Shown here piece by piece: positions 51,477-62,943 of a stretch of DNA of 64,000 nucleotides. The stretch is from Paramecium sonneborni (taxonomy: Eukaryota > Ciliophora > Oligohymenophorea > Peniculida > Parameciidae), in the NCBI GenBank assembly GCA_905182985.1, contig CAJJDN010000035.1:89797-153796 (forward strand). The letters run 5' to 3'. A program made the translations under genes and the position numbers. Positions within the stretch are counted from its first letter, which is position 1; every line of letters begins with the position of its first letter. The notes beneath the pieces were generated by a model that worked only from the letters and a program-made list of their open reading frames with translations, ran no database searches and was not told the DNA's origin.

Positions 51477-52224
51477 ATATATATCATCATACTATTTAAT
51501 TATTAGTAATGAATTGGGTATCTTAAAGCTTCATTGAAAAAATGATATTTAAATAGATCAATTCCAATGTTTTCTTCAATTTAATGAAAATTTTAATCGT
51601 TTATCAAGAATATTTATGATTACTCAGATGGATAATATTAAGTTAATATGTTTGACAAATTCGGATAATTAAATAAAGTTAAGGTGATAATTTGAGAATT
51701 TTTTTAAAAATATGCATTATTGTATTTTAATTAGGAGTCATGTTAAATATATTTTTAGAGGAGCATTGTGAAGTTGAAAATTTATAACATCTTAATAAAT
51801 AAGCTTAAAATTTTTAGATTATATTTTTATATTATTTAAAAGGCTAACGATAGTATTCCAAAATTTCTATATGTTCGGAGATATAAAATATTTTAAAGTT
51901 TTATACCTGTTTTAGATGAGATTGCTGAATTCAAAAAGTAATTTACATCTAATTAATTAAATTTGATTATATTGATAGGAATGAATAAAAATAGTTTATT
52001 AAAATTTTTAACCTTTATATTTCCTATTAACAGAAATTAATTATACTATAATTATTTAATATTAAAAATTTATGAATAACCCGTTTTTTTAAATTAATTA
52101 CATAATCAAAATGAGTATGAATTTCAATGATATACATTTATTTGATTTGAAATAAAAAATATGTTCTGCATAAAATGTCAAACTGATATAAAAGAATTTA
52201 TATTTATACAGATTATAATAAAAT
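51477..52224. other. Convergent intergenic region
   Basis: About 750 bp lie between two stop codons. The DNA is AT-rich; short open pieces exist but none looks like a protein. Confidence 0.5.
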
Positions 52225-53088
52225 TCATAGATTTTCTATTTTTTCAATTTTTTTGTGTTTAATTATTACTATTTCATCAAGGTCTGATTAATCTAATTCC
52301 AAAAATTTAAAATTCTTATTATCAACTTTGACTTCATTTTGACTTGTGGATTTATCATATTTATTCAAATCTCTTGTTAATGTTTCAATAACAGAATCAA
52401 TTAATAGAATATCTCTTTCTTCTTTAGGTACTCTACCTAATCTTTATCTATTTTCTTCTTATTTTAATAAATTGTAAAATCTATTTTTGATTGTGTTTTC
52501 TGTTCTTCTAAATTTAAATACTTAAGCTGATATATCAGCCCATCGTTTTCCTCTTTTCTTAACTTCTTAAAATAATCTTAGTTCTTCTTCTTTATACCAT
52601 GGTATACTTTTATTAAATTTTAAATTTTCATACTTTAATATTTTTGGGTCTAGTTTATTAACCCATCTATCTCTGCATTATTTTCCTAATCGAATATAAG
52701 GCGTTTAACAAATTTTCATTAATTCTATTGCTATTTCACACCATTTATTTGGATGTAATGATTATAATTGCACAAGCATTTAATCTTCTTAAGGAGTCCA
52801 GTTAACTTTTTTGTGTTTTTCATTTAACCATCTATTTCTACATGCCTTCCAATTATGCAATTTGAATATTCTAGAGATTTAATCCCATTATAATGTTGAC
52901 TATATTTATAAAGCACTATTTATTACCAAATCAAATGGTCGTGTTCTGGTCTTTAAGCAAGTTCCAAGGACTATTATTTTTAAATATTGATCCTAAGCTT
53001 CTGTCCATATACCTTTATTTTATACTGATTCTGCATCCACTCTGTTCAAAATGTTCTCAATTTATGGTTAGTCTGGTATACAATGCAT
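52225..53088 (-). CDS. Three-repeat Myb-like DNA-binding protein
   Basis: With a 27-nt intron at 52900-52926 (a stopless multiple of three) the product has 278 residues; unspliced it would have 287. Three Myb/SANT repeats are visible. Repeat 1 is about residues 22-80 (GIWTEAQDQYLK ... WDQISRIFKLHNWKACRNRW). Repeat 2 is VNWTPQEDQMLVQLQ ... CEIAIEL ... LGKQCRDRWVNKLDP. Repeat 3 is IPWYKEEELRLFQEVKKRGKRW ... TENTIKNRFYNLL. The spaced tryptophans and the NRW/DRW/NRF helix ends fit a 3R-Myb, a family tied in other eukaryotes to cell-cycle transcription or telomere and snRNA promoter binding. The C-terminal 80 residues are acidic. The enlarged first repeat is unusual. Confidence 0.85.
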
Positions 53089-53592
53089 AAATGGAAAGGA
53101 ACTTGTTAATAATGATTAAGCAAATAGTAGGTCTATGTTTTGGAATAGATCATAAATAGCTTTTCTATCAATAGACGTTTTTTTAATCATCTTAAAACTA
53201 ATTAGTTTATTTAATGTCAAGGATTCTATGTATGATTATAAATATATTGGAGTTATTAATTAAATTTTTTTAAAGCCATTTTGTGTAGAACAATAATTAA
53301 GGCAGAATATTGTAGAAGAGAAATAATTATTTGAAAATTCTATAAAATTTAATCATAAATAGTGTAAAATGGTTTTGGATTATTATAAATTATAGAATTA
53401 TGTTTTAGATCAAACTTTGATAAATTTTGGTATACTTAATTGTAATTTTGTTCACATATTTTAAATGAATAAAATGTTGAAAGAGTTAAAAGTATATCAG
53501 TGAAATGAAAACAAACATAATTTACAACAATAGTATATTATTGCTAATAATATTTTTGATGTTTAGCAACTATAATTAAAATAGTATTATAA
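53089..53592. other. Intergenic between two minus-strand genes
   Basis: About 500 bp of AT-rich DNA with no coding-like frame beyond short fragments. Confidence 0.5.
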
Positions 53593-55421
53593 TCATTTTT
53601 TCTTTTTAATTTTTCTATCACTTAATGAACCCAATAACATCCACATATTTTCATCATTAGGGTAGCCAACAACTGGATAGTCAGAATGTTGCTCTTCCTT
53701 TATTTAAGGTAATTAATCTGCAAATATGAGATATCAATAATACAAATCTATGGGAGTGATTATTTATGAGGATGTTAAGGGGGAAATAAAATATCAAGGG
53801 TTAGCTTAAATGCATCATCAAGCATTCTTGGAATATACATCTTTAATAATGGACTGGATTCTTCTATACATGGATTTGTATTAACTTCTATTAACCAAAC
53901 TTCTTGATCAGCATCTAATATAAAATCAAATCCGAAAATTTCAAAACAGTATTTTCTATCTTCAAAATTGATTTTATTTCGTACAGAATTAAATACCATC
54001 CATATTCTCTCTTTCATTTTATTTATTAACTAAATATATTTAAAAATTTATACATCTTAAACATTACAATTTATCTTTTATGAATTTAAATAATCTTAAT
54101 AATTTTTAAAAGATAATTGATTTCCATCTTCAAATTAACCATAATTTTGAGAATATTTCTATATAGCATTATTTGTTAAATGAACAAATGTATTTTCAAT
54201 ATTGTATGTAAAATCTTCAGATGAAGTTCTAATATATCCTTCTTAGAAGAAATAAGCATCTAAATCATGAGTCACTAAACCCCAAACTCTAATATCGAAT
54301 TTTCTTTTATTTATTAATGCAGGCCGTTCAATATATTTTTAAATAACAAAAGAATGTGATTTTATAATACAAGAACCAGAAGGTTATTATTTAATATTTT
54401 GGTTAGGGTCTTTTTTGGTGATTTAAGCACTTTGAACTTATTTAGGGATTTCATCCTCTCCTGAAGATTCATCTTTTGAATTTAATGCTTTTTCTTTTAA
54501 TCCTTCTTAAAAATCAGATACCAACTTGACTAAAGTCTCTAGATTATCAAAAATTTAAATCCCTCTTCCTCTATTTAAAAATGTTGGTTTTAATAACCAC
54601 ATATATGTAGAATCTTCTGCTAAAAAATTATTGTTTAATTAAATTTTTGTGTATTATGAAATAGGTTCTCTTTAATAGGCATTACAAAAGTTGCCTCTTA
54701 ATCTTCTTTTTACATCTAACATTTATTTTGATGAAGGTTTTTTTGGAGCAAATTATTCATAAGTTTTAAGAAATTAAGTTATATTGTAATCACAATCCTC
54801 ATCATTAAAATCAATAACAAATGTTAATGGAGTATAATCAAACACATTTAATTTATGTTTCTATTGTTAATATTAATATTACCTCGCAATATTATGACAA
54901 ATTTTTTATTAGATATGATTTATTTGAAATTTCTTTGTGATGTTCAAAATGATTGACAAGTTATTTATAATTTTAACTTAAAATAAGTCTTTCATATCTA
55001 TATCCTCTTTCACTTTATTGCCATTTGAAATTTACTAACATCGAGCTTGAGTCAGTTGTCTCTTTCCATTATAATCTTTTAGATATTATTCTTTTTACTA
55101 ATGCCTCGTTGTTACCCCATCCAATGTAATACTTTTTTAATTATAAATTCTTACTTTTAAACAATTATCTTAAGATGCTGGTTTAAATTGATTCCTTTTT
55201 TTCGAAAAACTATTTGATTTTGGATTAAGTTTCCTTGTTACATTAGGTAATTGCTCAGATTTTTAAGCCAATCTTTCTTTTGTTTTACTTTTTTTATGCT
55301 GTAATTAATATTAAGTAAACTAAGGTTTTATTTAAGGACTCTGAGATTTACATTTTGTTTCAGTTTTGTTTCTTGGCCTTCTACTATCTAAATTAATAGT
55401 TGATTCTTCAGGCAAATTCAT
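53593..55421 (-). CDS. Tubulin-tyrosine-ligase-like (TTLL) enzyme
   Basis: The 585-residue model has introns at 55132-55154 (23 nt), 54861-54882 (22 nt) and 53718-53743 (26 nt), with an exact frame. After a basic N-terminal tail of about 90 residues the TTL fold begins with YYIGWGNNEALVKR. Key motifs follow: TPLTFVIDFND, WLLKPTFLNRGRGIQIF, VIQKYIERPALINKRKFDIRVWGLV, FVHLTNNAIQK and FGFDFILDADQEVWLIEVNTNPC, the ATP-grasp metal-binding end. These enzymes ligate glutamate, glycine or tyrosine to tubulin tails, and ciliates use many on axonemal microtubules. Which amino acid this one adds cannot be told. A 24-nt GT..AG interval near 54040 was left as exon. Confidence 0.9.
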
Positions 55422-55488
55422 TATTAATATATTATTAAAATACATAAAAAAATCATAAAAATTATATTAAAGTTAATGAATGAATAAA

Positions 55489-57797
55489 TAGTGATAAAAA
55501 ATAGAATTAAATAGTAATAAATTAAAAAAGAATTCATTTTCCAAAATATATTCTAAAATCATTTCACTCTGATACTTTCAACTTCTCTAATCCCTCAAGT
55601 ATTAAGATATTTTTTATTATTATTTCTCTATAAAATAATATAGTAATGTAAATATTTTAATATTAATTTAGGTTTATTTATACACTTTTTTAAGATTTTT
55701 AGATGCATCATGATTTGGAACAATACCTGCAAATATAAGTAAGGATTTTCAAAATTTTTGATTAAATATATTTATTATGAAATGGATCTTCTATTTTGTA
55801 ATCAGAAATATATTTAATAAGTTTTAAATAATTACTAATATATTAGTTGTTCAAGTGTTTTATATAAGAAAAGGAACCACAGAATTAGAAATAAGAAGAT
55901 TATTTAATGGTTAAGATTGTTTTTGAACAACAAAAATGTTTGTATTAAATTTAAAAAATATTTTCTTCTTTGTTTTTTCATTAGAAATACAATTTTAAGA
56001 TTGTTGATCATAAGTATATATTATTGAGCCTTTTAGTCAATCTGGAACTTTATAGTAGAAATTTGAATAGGTGGCTCATATATATTTTTTGTTTGATTTT
56101 AATTAGCCGCAGTTTTCATATTATTTCAATTTTATAGCCATAGAGGGAATTCTTAACAATAACTAAACATCTTCTTTCTAATAATTGAATGTATTCATCA
56201 CTTATTTCAAACATATATTTGATGACGCATACATTTTTGAGTTTTCTATTTCTCCTAATAACTTCTTTTTCTTTTTTCATTTTATGTTTTATTAAATTTC
56301 TTAATACTGATTGAATTTTAAAGTCTTTCGGTAATTTTATGAATCCAGATCTTTAAATAGTATAATTATCTTAATAGATTTAGGTCTTTGTCTATCCAAT
56401 AACTCTGATTAATTTTAACCACCTCACAATTCACATTCAGTTATTTCCCTTCAATGAAATTTTTCGAAATTATTACTTACTCAAAATCTATCAAAACATT
56501 ATTCCTACAATACATTAGAGCTTCTTTTCGATATAATGGGTCTAGATGTTTATTTTTCTTTTTTAATGAACAAGAATTTCGCCTAAAAAAGTACCAAACA
56601 TATTATTCCAATTTTTAAGTCGTTTATCTTGTTGCTTAAGTTNTAGTGATAAAAAATAGAATTAAATAGTAATAAATTAAAAAAGAATTCATTTTCCAAA
56701 ATATATTCTAAAATCATTTCACTCTGATACTTTCAACTTCTCTAATCCCTCAAGTATTAAGATATTTTTTATTATTATTTCTCTATAAAATAATATAGTA
56801 ATGTAAATATTTTAATATTAATTTAGGTTTATTTATACACTTTTTTAAGATTTTTAGATGCATCATGATTTGGAACAATACCTGCAAATATAAGTAAGGA
56901 TTTTCAAAATTTTTGATTAAATATATTTATTATGAAATGGATCTTCTATTTTGTAATCAGAAATATATTTAATAAGTTTTAAATAATTACTAATATATTA
57001 GTTGTTCAAGTGTTTTATATAAGAAAAGGAACCACAGAATTAGAAATAAGAAGATTATTTAATGGTTAAGATTGTTTTTGAACAACAAAAATGTTTGTAT
57101 TAAATTTAAAAAATATTTTCTTCTTTGTTTTTTCATTAGAAATACAATTTTAAGATTGTTGATCATAAGTATATATTATTGAGCCTTTTAGTCAATCTGG
57201 AACTTTATAGTAGAAATTTGAATAGGTGGCTCATATATATTTTTTGTTTGATTTTAATTAGCCGCAGTTTTCATATTATTTCAATTTTATAGCCATAGAG
57301 GGAATTCTTAACAATAACTAAACATCTTCTTTCTAATAATTGAATGTATTCATCACTTATTTCAAACATATATTTGATGACGCATACATTTTTGAGTTTT
57401 CTATTTCTCCTAATAACTTCTTTTTCTTTTTTCATTTTATGTTTTATTAAATTTCTTAATACTGATTGAATTTTAAAGTCTTTCGGTAATTTTATGAATC
57501 CAGATCTTTAAATAGTATAATTATCTTAATAGATTTAGGTCTTTGTCTATCCAATAACTCTGATTAATTTTAACCACCTCACAATTCACATTCAGTTATT
57601 TCCCTTCAATGAAATTTTTCGAAATTATTACTTACTCAAAATCTATCAAAACATTATTCCTACAATACATTAGAGCTTCTTTTCGATATAATGGGTCTAG
57701 ATGTTTATTTTTCTTTTTTAATGAACAAGAATTTCGCCTAAAAAAGTACCAAACATATTATTCCAATTTTTAAGTCGTTTATCTTGTTGCTTAAGTT
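55489..57797. repeat. Direct repeat pair flanking a single N (unmerged contig overlap 4)
   Basis: Bases 55489-56642 recur at 56644-57797 with a constant offset of 1,155 and a single N at 56643. The first copy contains the 3' part of the gene that is complete at 57271-57962. As with the other pairs, an unmerged contig overlap is the simplest explanation. Confidence 0.85.
56660..57270 (-). other. Coding-like fragments, structure unresolved
   Basis: The minus strand shows pieces in different frames: MKTAANQNQTKNIYEPPIQI beginning at the stop of the next upstream gene, then SNEKTKKKIFFKFNTNIFVV, LIFAGIVPNHDASKNLKK and LEGLEKLKVSE before TGA. I could not join them with normal introns. It may be a small gene with sequence errors or a pseudogene. 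The same pieces are duplicated at about 55505-56115. Confidence 0.35.
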
Positions 57798-57962
57798 CCT
57801 AAATATTCAATCTTCTAATCAATAAACTATTACTAATAAACAAACAGTAGCTTCAGTTGGCTCCTTTTTTATGTGCTAACATTAATTTTTATGCTTTTTA
57901 ATCAAACAATCTAGAAAAAATTAATTCATCCAAGACCTCAATATTATATTACTAACCGGCAT
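57271..57962 (-). CDS. Unknown basic protein, 212 residues
   Basis: The 212-residue model starts at ATG 57962 (MPVSNIILRSWMNQF) and has introns at 57815-57833 (19 nt) and 57525-57558 (34 nt); the spliced length is exact. It is Lys/Arg-rich with DPLYRKEALMYCRNNVLIDF, SGFIKLPKDFKIQSVLRNL and YIQLLERRCLVIVKNSLYGY. I recognise no family; the basic charge suggests nucleic-acid binding, but that is a guess. Its TGA overlaps a possible ATG of the following fragments (ATGA at 57274-57271). The 3' three quarters is duplicated at 56116-56642. Confidence 0.55.
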
Positions 57963-58083
57963 TATTTCATATTAACAAAGATTTTTATAAGATTTGATTG
58001 CAATCATAATGATATAGAACAATTGTTAAAAAAATGAATATTGGAAATTGGTTAAATTATATCATTCTATATCAACAAAGAAA

Positions 58084-58630
58084 ATGAAGAAAAGTTTAAA
58101 TAAATAATTCAAACTTAGAATGTACTCTATTGATATTTAATTTAGAATTTATCAGATAAACACAGAAAACAAAAATGTCATACAGTTAGAACCTATAATT
58201 AGGATTTTTTTAAATAATGCTTTCATTTATCCTCAAATAGTTTATAATAAAGTTCTAGAAGTTTGTGATTATCAAATAATTCAAGGAAATACCAGTAATT
58301 GTTAATTCTCTTAAGAAAAAAAATAAAAATAGAAAAGCTGAGAATTTATGAAAATTTTTGAAAGTGGCCATTTTAATTACTTTTCTTAACCATTTAAATA
58401 AGTAATTTAACATAATAGGGCAGAAAAAAGAAAAAAAATTTATAAATAAAGGTAACAAGCTGAAATATAATAATAAAATAAAAAAGGAATAGAAATTTTT
58501 CTAGATTTCTTATAAAAAAAGAAAAACAAAAAAATCAGTTAATTAGATCATAAATAAAATCAAGGATCTTTGGGATAAAATTTAAAAATAAATAAATGAT
58601 TGTTTTTAATTAATATTAAATAATTTATGA
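58084..58630 (+). pseudogene. Coding-like region with broken frame
   Basis: From ATG 58084 an 85-codon frame contains VIQLEPIIRIFLNNAFIYPQ and YNKVLEVCDYQIIQ and stops at TGA 58339-58341. A second frame takes over at about 58270 (EIPVIVNSLKKKNKNRKAEN). It meets a TGA, then stays open as FLKVAILITFLNHLNKQFNI and a basic tail to TGA 58628-58630. No GT..AG intron fits between the pieces. It is either a gene with small sequence errors or a recent pseudogene. The last TGA overlaps the ATG of the RING gene. Confidence 0.4.
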
Positions 58631-59402
58631 GAGAAGAAATTTAAATAAATTAAGTAGACTTCAATGAATTCAAATGTCCAATATGTATTCAGGTTTTCTA
58701 TAAACCAATCAAAACATCTTGTGGGTAAAACACTAATTTTACTTTAGACACAATTTTTGTGGCAAATGCATTTCTAAATGGATGTAAAAAAGAAAATAAT
58801 GCCCTTTTTGTCGAAGAGACTTTCCTAATTACAACTTTTATGAAAAAGATAAATAAATGGAATTAAAAGTTGAAATGTTAGAAGTTACATGCTTAAGATG
58901 TAATAATTGGAGTGGTCACCTAATAGAATTAAAAAATCATCGATAAAATTATTGTTTAAAATCATCAGAAATCATGCTCTAGCCAAATAATTTTTTAATT
59001 ATTTAAGATGACCTTGAAGACCCTCAATAAATTATAATGAATGAAATTCTTTAAATTACAAAATAATAGAATTATATCAAACTTTTGGAATTTGAAAACA
59101 GCTTGATTTCTTAATATAATATTAAAAACAATGAGCCAAATTTAAGAAAAAAAAGAAAGATAAATGATTTACAATAGATAGATTAAGAAGTCCAAGAATT
59201 ATCGAATGATGAAATTAAATACCTAAAAAATTCAGAGAATTATTAAATAAGCCAAATAAATAAAAGGTTTCAATTATAAAATAAATTTCTAAAAGATATA
59301 ATGGTAAGCCAATATTAAGATGAAACAAAAAAATTTTTTGCTCAACTTCTAAACTCTCAGAATATTTTTTTATTTACGAGTATGATCTAAAAATATTTAT
59401 GA
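58627..59402 (+). CDS. RING-finger protein, putative E3 ubiquitin ligase
   Basis: The 250-residue model has one intron, 58725-58747 (23 nt), inside the RING finger. The C3HC4 finger (about residues 17-60) reads CPICIQVFYKPIKTSCGHNF, then CGKCISKWM and CPFCRRDFP, with all zinc ligands present. A second Cys/His group follows (VTCLRCNNWSGHLIELKNH..NYC), like the TRAF-type zinc region after some RING fingers. The rest is helical and charged. RING proteins recruit ubiquitin-loaded E2 enzymes; the substrate is unknown. The ATG overlaps the TGA of an upstream open frame by ATGA, so the 5' leader would lie within that frame. Confidence 0.85.
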
Positions 59403-59747
59403 AAAATTTAATTCTGTAATGTATTATAAAAATACGATTTTCGGTTAACTTATCAAAATAGAAATCTTATAAATTTCATTTTAACAAAATTAATACATTT
59501 TTAATATACAGCCTTGGTCTTAATAAATACTTGATGTAAATTTTAATAAAATTATTTTTATTTCTTAAAACAAAAGAATTATAATTCTGTAAATAACTAC
59601 TTTAATATTGAATACTTAATTTGAAGATAAAAAAATCTTATTATTTATGAATAGTTTATAATTCTATTCGAATTTACTTAGAATGAAGTATAATTCATAG
59701 TAATCATATAAAAAATAATTTATAGGTTAACTAATGTAATTTGATAA
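59403..59747. other. Convergent intergenic region
   Basis: This is 345 bp of AT-rich sequence between the stop codons of the RING gene and the small membrane-protein gene. No feature is seen. Confidence 0.5.
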
Positions 59748-60047
59748 TCATTCTCCTTCTCCTTAAAGGCTAAATAATAGATTATACGGGTAGAAGGAGA
59801 GGCAATACAACTAAAAAAAAGAAAATAAGGAATCATAAAAATAATTGCCAATATTTCCTATTTAAGCCCAACCAATAAATAAGATCACCCAATACATTTT
59901 ATTAAAGAGGAGAAATCCTGTTACTCTGTCAACTAAATAAACACTAGAAACAAAGAGAAGCATATCACCATAAGAATTTAATAATAATATAGAAGTATTG
60001 ATCAAATAAAAAATAGAAAGTCTTAAGTTAGTAAATTTAGAAGTCAT
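59748..60047 (-). CDS. Small multi-pass membrane protein, 99 residues
   Basis: This is an uninterrupted 100-codon frame from ATG 60047 to TGA 59750-59748. It starts MTSKFTNLRLSIFYLINTSI and has about three hydrophobic segments: LSIFYLINTSILLLNSYG, DMLLFVSSVYLVDRVTGFLL and MYWVILFIGWAQIGNIGNYF. It ends LFSLQGEGE. No family is recognised. The size and topology resemble small ER or Golgi membrane proteins. It is divergent from the gene at 60124, with 76 bases between the start codons. Confidence 0.6.
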
Positions 60048-60123
60048 AATTATTAAAGAAAAAAATAAAGTGGCGAATTATCAAAATCATTAATTCTATA
60101 ATATTAACAATTAGCATTGAGAG

Positions 60124-60485
60124 ATGAAGGAAAACTTATAGGATTTAGAGAATAAGCTATATATCTAAGATACGAAGTTGAAAAAAATTGTAGAAAAAGT
60201 AAAAATAAGTAATCTTTTGAAGAATGGCTTAAGTAAGAATTAGAAGATTTAGAATATACAAAAAAAACAATAGAAATATGTCACAAAAGAGAAATTTCTG
60301 CATTAAAGAAAACTTAAAGAGATCTTTTAATAGCATCAGAGGAATTTGAATAAGATTTTTAAGAAAATCTATAATTATAATTAATATCTAAGTAGATAGA
60401 TAATTAATTTAATAATAATAATGGCACAAATAATAAAAACTAAGAACAATTTTAGGAAGATATTTAAAAACAATAAATTTAATGA
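60124..60485 (+). CDS. Coiled-coil ORF, probably 5' part of a DUF4378-like gene
   Basis: With a 20-nt intron at 60190-60209 this gives 113 residues: ENLQDLENKLYIQDTKL, then SFEEWLKQELEDLEYTKK and a long charged coiled coil. The frame ends at TGA 60483-60485, which overlaps ATG 60482 of the next open frame. Both parts may belong to one protein, since the next frame continues directly. A 1-base error or an unseen splice near 60480 would join them. Function is unknown. Confidence 0.5.
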
Positions 60486-61425
60486 CAGAAGAATTATTTA
60501 ATTATATAATAGATGAATTAATAAATGAAGTATAAAATAATAGAGATAATTTCTATATTTTTATAAAAGATCTTACTTTTTTTAATAATTCAATTTAAAT
60601 AACTCCGACTTGAGTTTAAGAAATCTCTTCTTATAATGAAGCTCTCTTTAAATATATACTGACATATCATAAAATGAATTTACTAAAAAATTTAAACCTC
60701 ACTTATGGATTTACACCTTAAAAAACAATAAAACTAATGCATGGATATGATGATGATAATAATAATGAAGAAATTGATGAAAATATAGCATATATATTGA
60801 GTGATAAATTATTTATAGATTTTGAAAATAAACGTATATAAGAATTAGATAAAAATGATTAGATTGCTTATGCTACTCGTGATTGGTAATATATTCATAA
60901 TAAGGCAATTTTTGATGCTTGCAATGAAGCTTTGAATTATGAAAGACCATATTTTTTTAGTAATAATATTACTTAAACAAGATTCTGGAATTGCTTATTC
61001 ATGGTAGAAAATTAACTAAAAAATTAATTTATTAAATGAATTGGAATCAATTTTAGAGTAATCTTAACAAAGAGTTTTGAATTGGTGCTGTTTTTTATGT
61101 GGACTTTTACGTCTAGATGAAAATTATTAATAATAAATGGAAAAAATAATTCAAAAAAAAGAATTACAGATGAAAGAATAATATTTAAATTTAGTTGAAA
61201 ACTCATCAAGAATTGATAATAATTTATAGTTAAATAATTTAAGTTTGATAAAAGATGAACAATTATATAAATTATTAATTTAAGATGTAATAGTTTAATT
61301 TATTTTAGATAAAAGATTCAGAATATAAGTGGTATTTAATAGAAGATGATAGAGTAGATATACTAATGGAATTAAGTGATTAAATATTTGAGCAATTAAT
61401 AAAATAAAGTATAAAAGAATTATGA
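60482..61425 (+). CDS. DUF4378-like protein with an in-frame TGA
   Basis: With introns at 60960-60981 (22 nt) and 61287-61308 (22 nt) the frame from 60482 to TGA 61423-61425 is an exact multiple of three, but it contains one TGA at 60611-60613. On either side the protein reads well: EELFNYIIDELINEVQNN before and SSYNEALFKYILTYHKMN after. The C-terminal half resembles DUF4378 domains (AIFDACNEALNYERPYFF ... YKWYLIEDDRVDILMELSDQ), found in microtubule- or cell-division-linked proteins of plants and ciliates. A later start at 60681 (MNLLKNLNLTYGF) would avoid the TGA. Pseudogene, sequence error and late start remain open. Confidence 0.5.
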
Positions 61426-61492
61426 TTTCTGTTTTTTTTTATTATTTTGTATTTTTTAGTATTGAATAGTTATTTATAAAAAATTGATTTAA

Positions 61493-62943
61493 ATGGAAAT
61501 CAAAATTTCTTCTAACACTTTTAAATAATAAAAATCAAAAAAACCAAATTATGAATAAGAAAAATCTTTAGCTTAAGGACCAAATAGCAGAGTTATGAGG
61601 ATTGAACATTAAGGAGTTAGAAAGTATTTTGAATTAATAATTATAAAAGAACTCTTAAAAGAGTACCAAAAGATTAATCTTAAAATGAGATAAAGATCTT
61701 ATAATAGTTGGATCATCCAAATATTTTAAAATTATATGAGTTCTACGAAGACAATAATGAATACTGTTTGATTACTGATTATTGGGAAGGAGGGGATTTA
61801 TATGAATATTTGTGTAAACATGATGAGATTGATGAGTATGATATAGCACAAATTATGAAGTAGCTATTTTCTATTTTACATTATATACATTCAAAAAAAA
61901 TAATTCATAGAGATATAAAGAGGTACTAAAATAAAAATAATTAAGTGAAAATATTTTGGTTGAAAAATAGGAAGATGGTTGCATTTTGATTAAAATGATA
62001 GATTGGGGAATGTATAAATATATAAATAAAAATAAGTGCAACATAGTTTTAAAATGGATCTAAACTTTATACAACTGTTGGTACACCATATTATATGGCG
62101 CCAGAAGTTTTTAAGTAATGTTATGATGAAAAATGTGATATATGGAGTTCAGGAATATTGTTATATGAAATAGTAACAGGGAATTTACCTTTTTATGCAA
62201 GATAAGCAGATGAAATATAAAGAAGAATTTTAGATACTAAACCTAATTTTGATTTACCTGTATTTCAAAAATGCTCATCTGAATTAAATAATCTAATTAA
62301 GATATTATTAAATAAAGATCCAGAAAGAAGACCATCAGCAAAAGAATTACTTGAACATGAATTTTTTTAATTAAGAAAAGAAAGAAGAGCTTCATAAGAA
62401 TTTAATACTTGTTTTTAAGAAAGTGTAAGTAGATTAATAGAATTTAGAGTAAAGAATAAACTGTAATAAGCTGTTCTTTCTTTTATGGGTTCATTCTAAT
62501 AAACTCCAGAAGAAGAACGATAATTAATTAGAATATTTAATGAAATTGATCTAGATAGAGATGGTAAATTAACATGTGATGAATTAGCTAAGGCTTTGAA
62601 AACAATTTATATGTATGATGAATTATAAGCATAAATGTAAGCTAGCATTTTAATGTAATAAATTGATATAGATAATAATGGCTTTTTAGAATATTCAGAA
62701 TTTATAATGGCTTGTTCTTAAAAAAGAGTTCTACTTACAGAAAACAATTTAAAAAATGCTTTTCAATAATTTGATTTAAATGGAGATGGAGTAATTAGTA
62801 TTTAAGAAATAAAAAAAGTTTTAGAAGGTAATGAAAGCATTACTGATGAGAAATGGTAAGAAGTGATTAAAGAAATAGATATTAATGGAGATGGTGAAGT
62901 GAGCTATGAGGAATTTTTAGTTATGATGAAATAATTATTATGA
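61493..62943 (+). CDS. CDPK with four EF-hands and an atypical kinase core
   Basis: The 458-residue model has introns at 61624-61649 (26 nt), 61923-61945 (23 nt) and 62012-62036 (25 nt), with an exact frame. The kinase domain has DHPNILKLYEFYED, IIHRDIKSENILV, GTPYYMAPEVF and a normal C-lobe. Two points are odd. The DFG motif reads DWG (KMIDWGIATQF). No Gly-rich loop is visible before VRKTLKRVPKDQSQNEIKIL, so the N-lobe is short. Four canonical EF-hand loops follow: DLDRDGKLTCDE, DIDNNGFLEYSE, DLNGDGVISIQE and DINGDGEVSYEE. Calcium binding is thus very likely, while catalytic strength is uncertain. CDPKs respond to calcium signals such as those for ciliary reversal and secretion. Its TGA overlaps the ATG of the next gene. 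Confidence 0.9.

Noticed and set aside
59751..59805. Hairpin TCTCCTTCT ... AGAAGGAGA, considered as an RNA structure or tRNA
   Set aside because: It lies inside the end of the small membrane-protein frame and is explained by codons for LQGEGE and CLSFYP. No cloverleaf or T-loop pattern is present.
60611..60613. Selenocysteine codon
   Set aside because: TGA in frame is compatible, but no selenoprotein family is recognisable here and the neighbouring frame break suggests error or decay instead.
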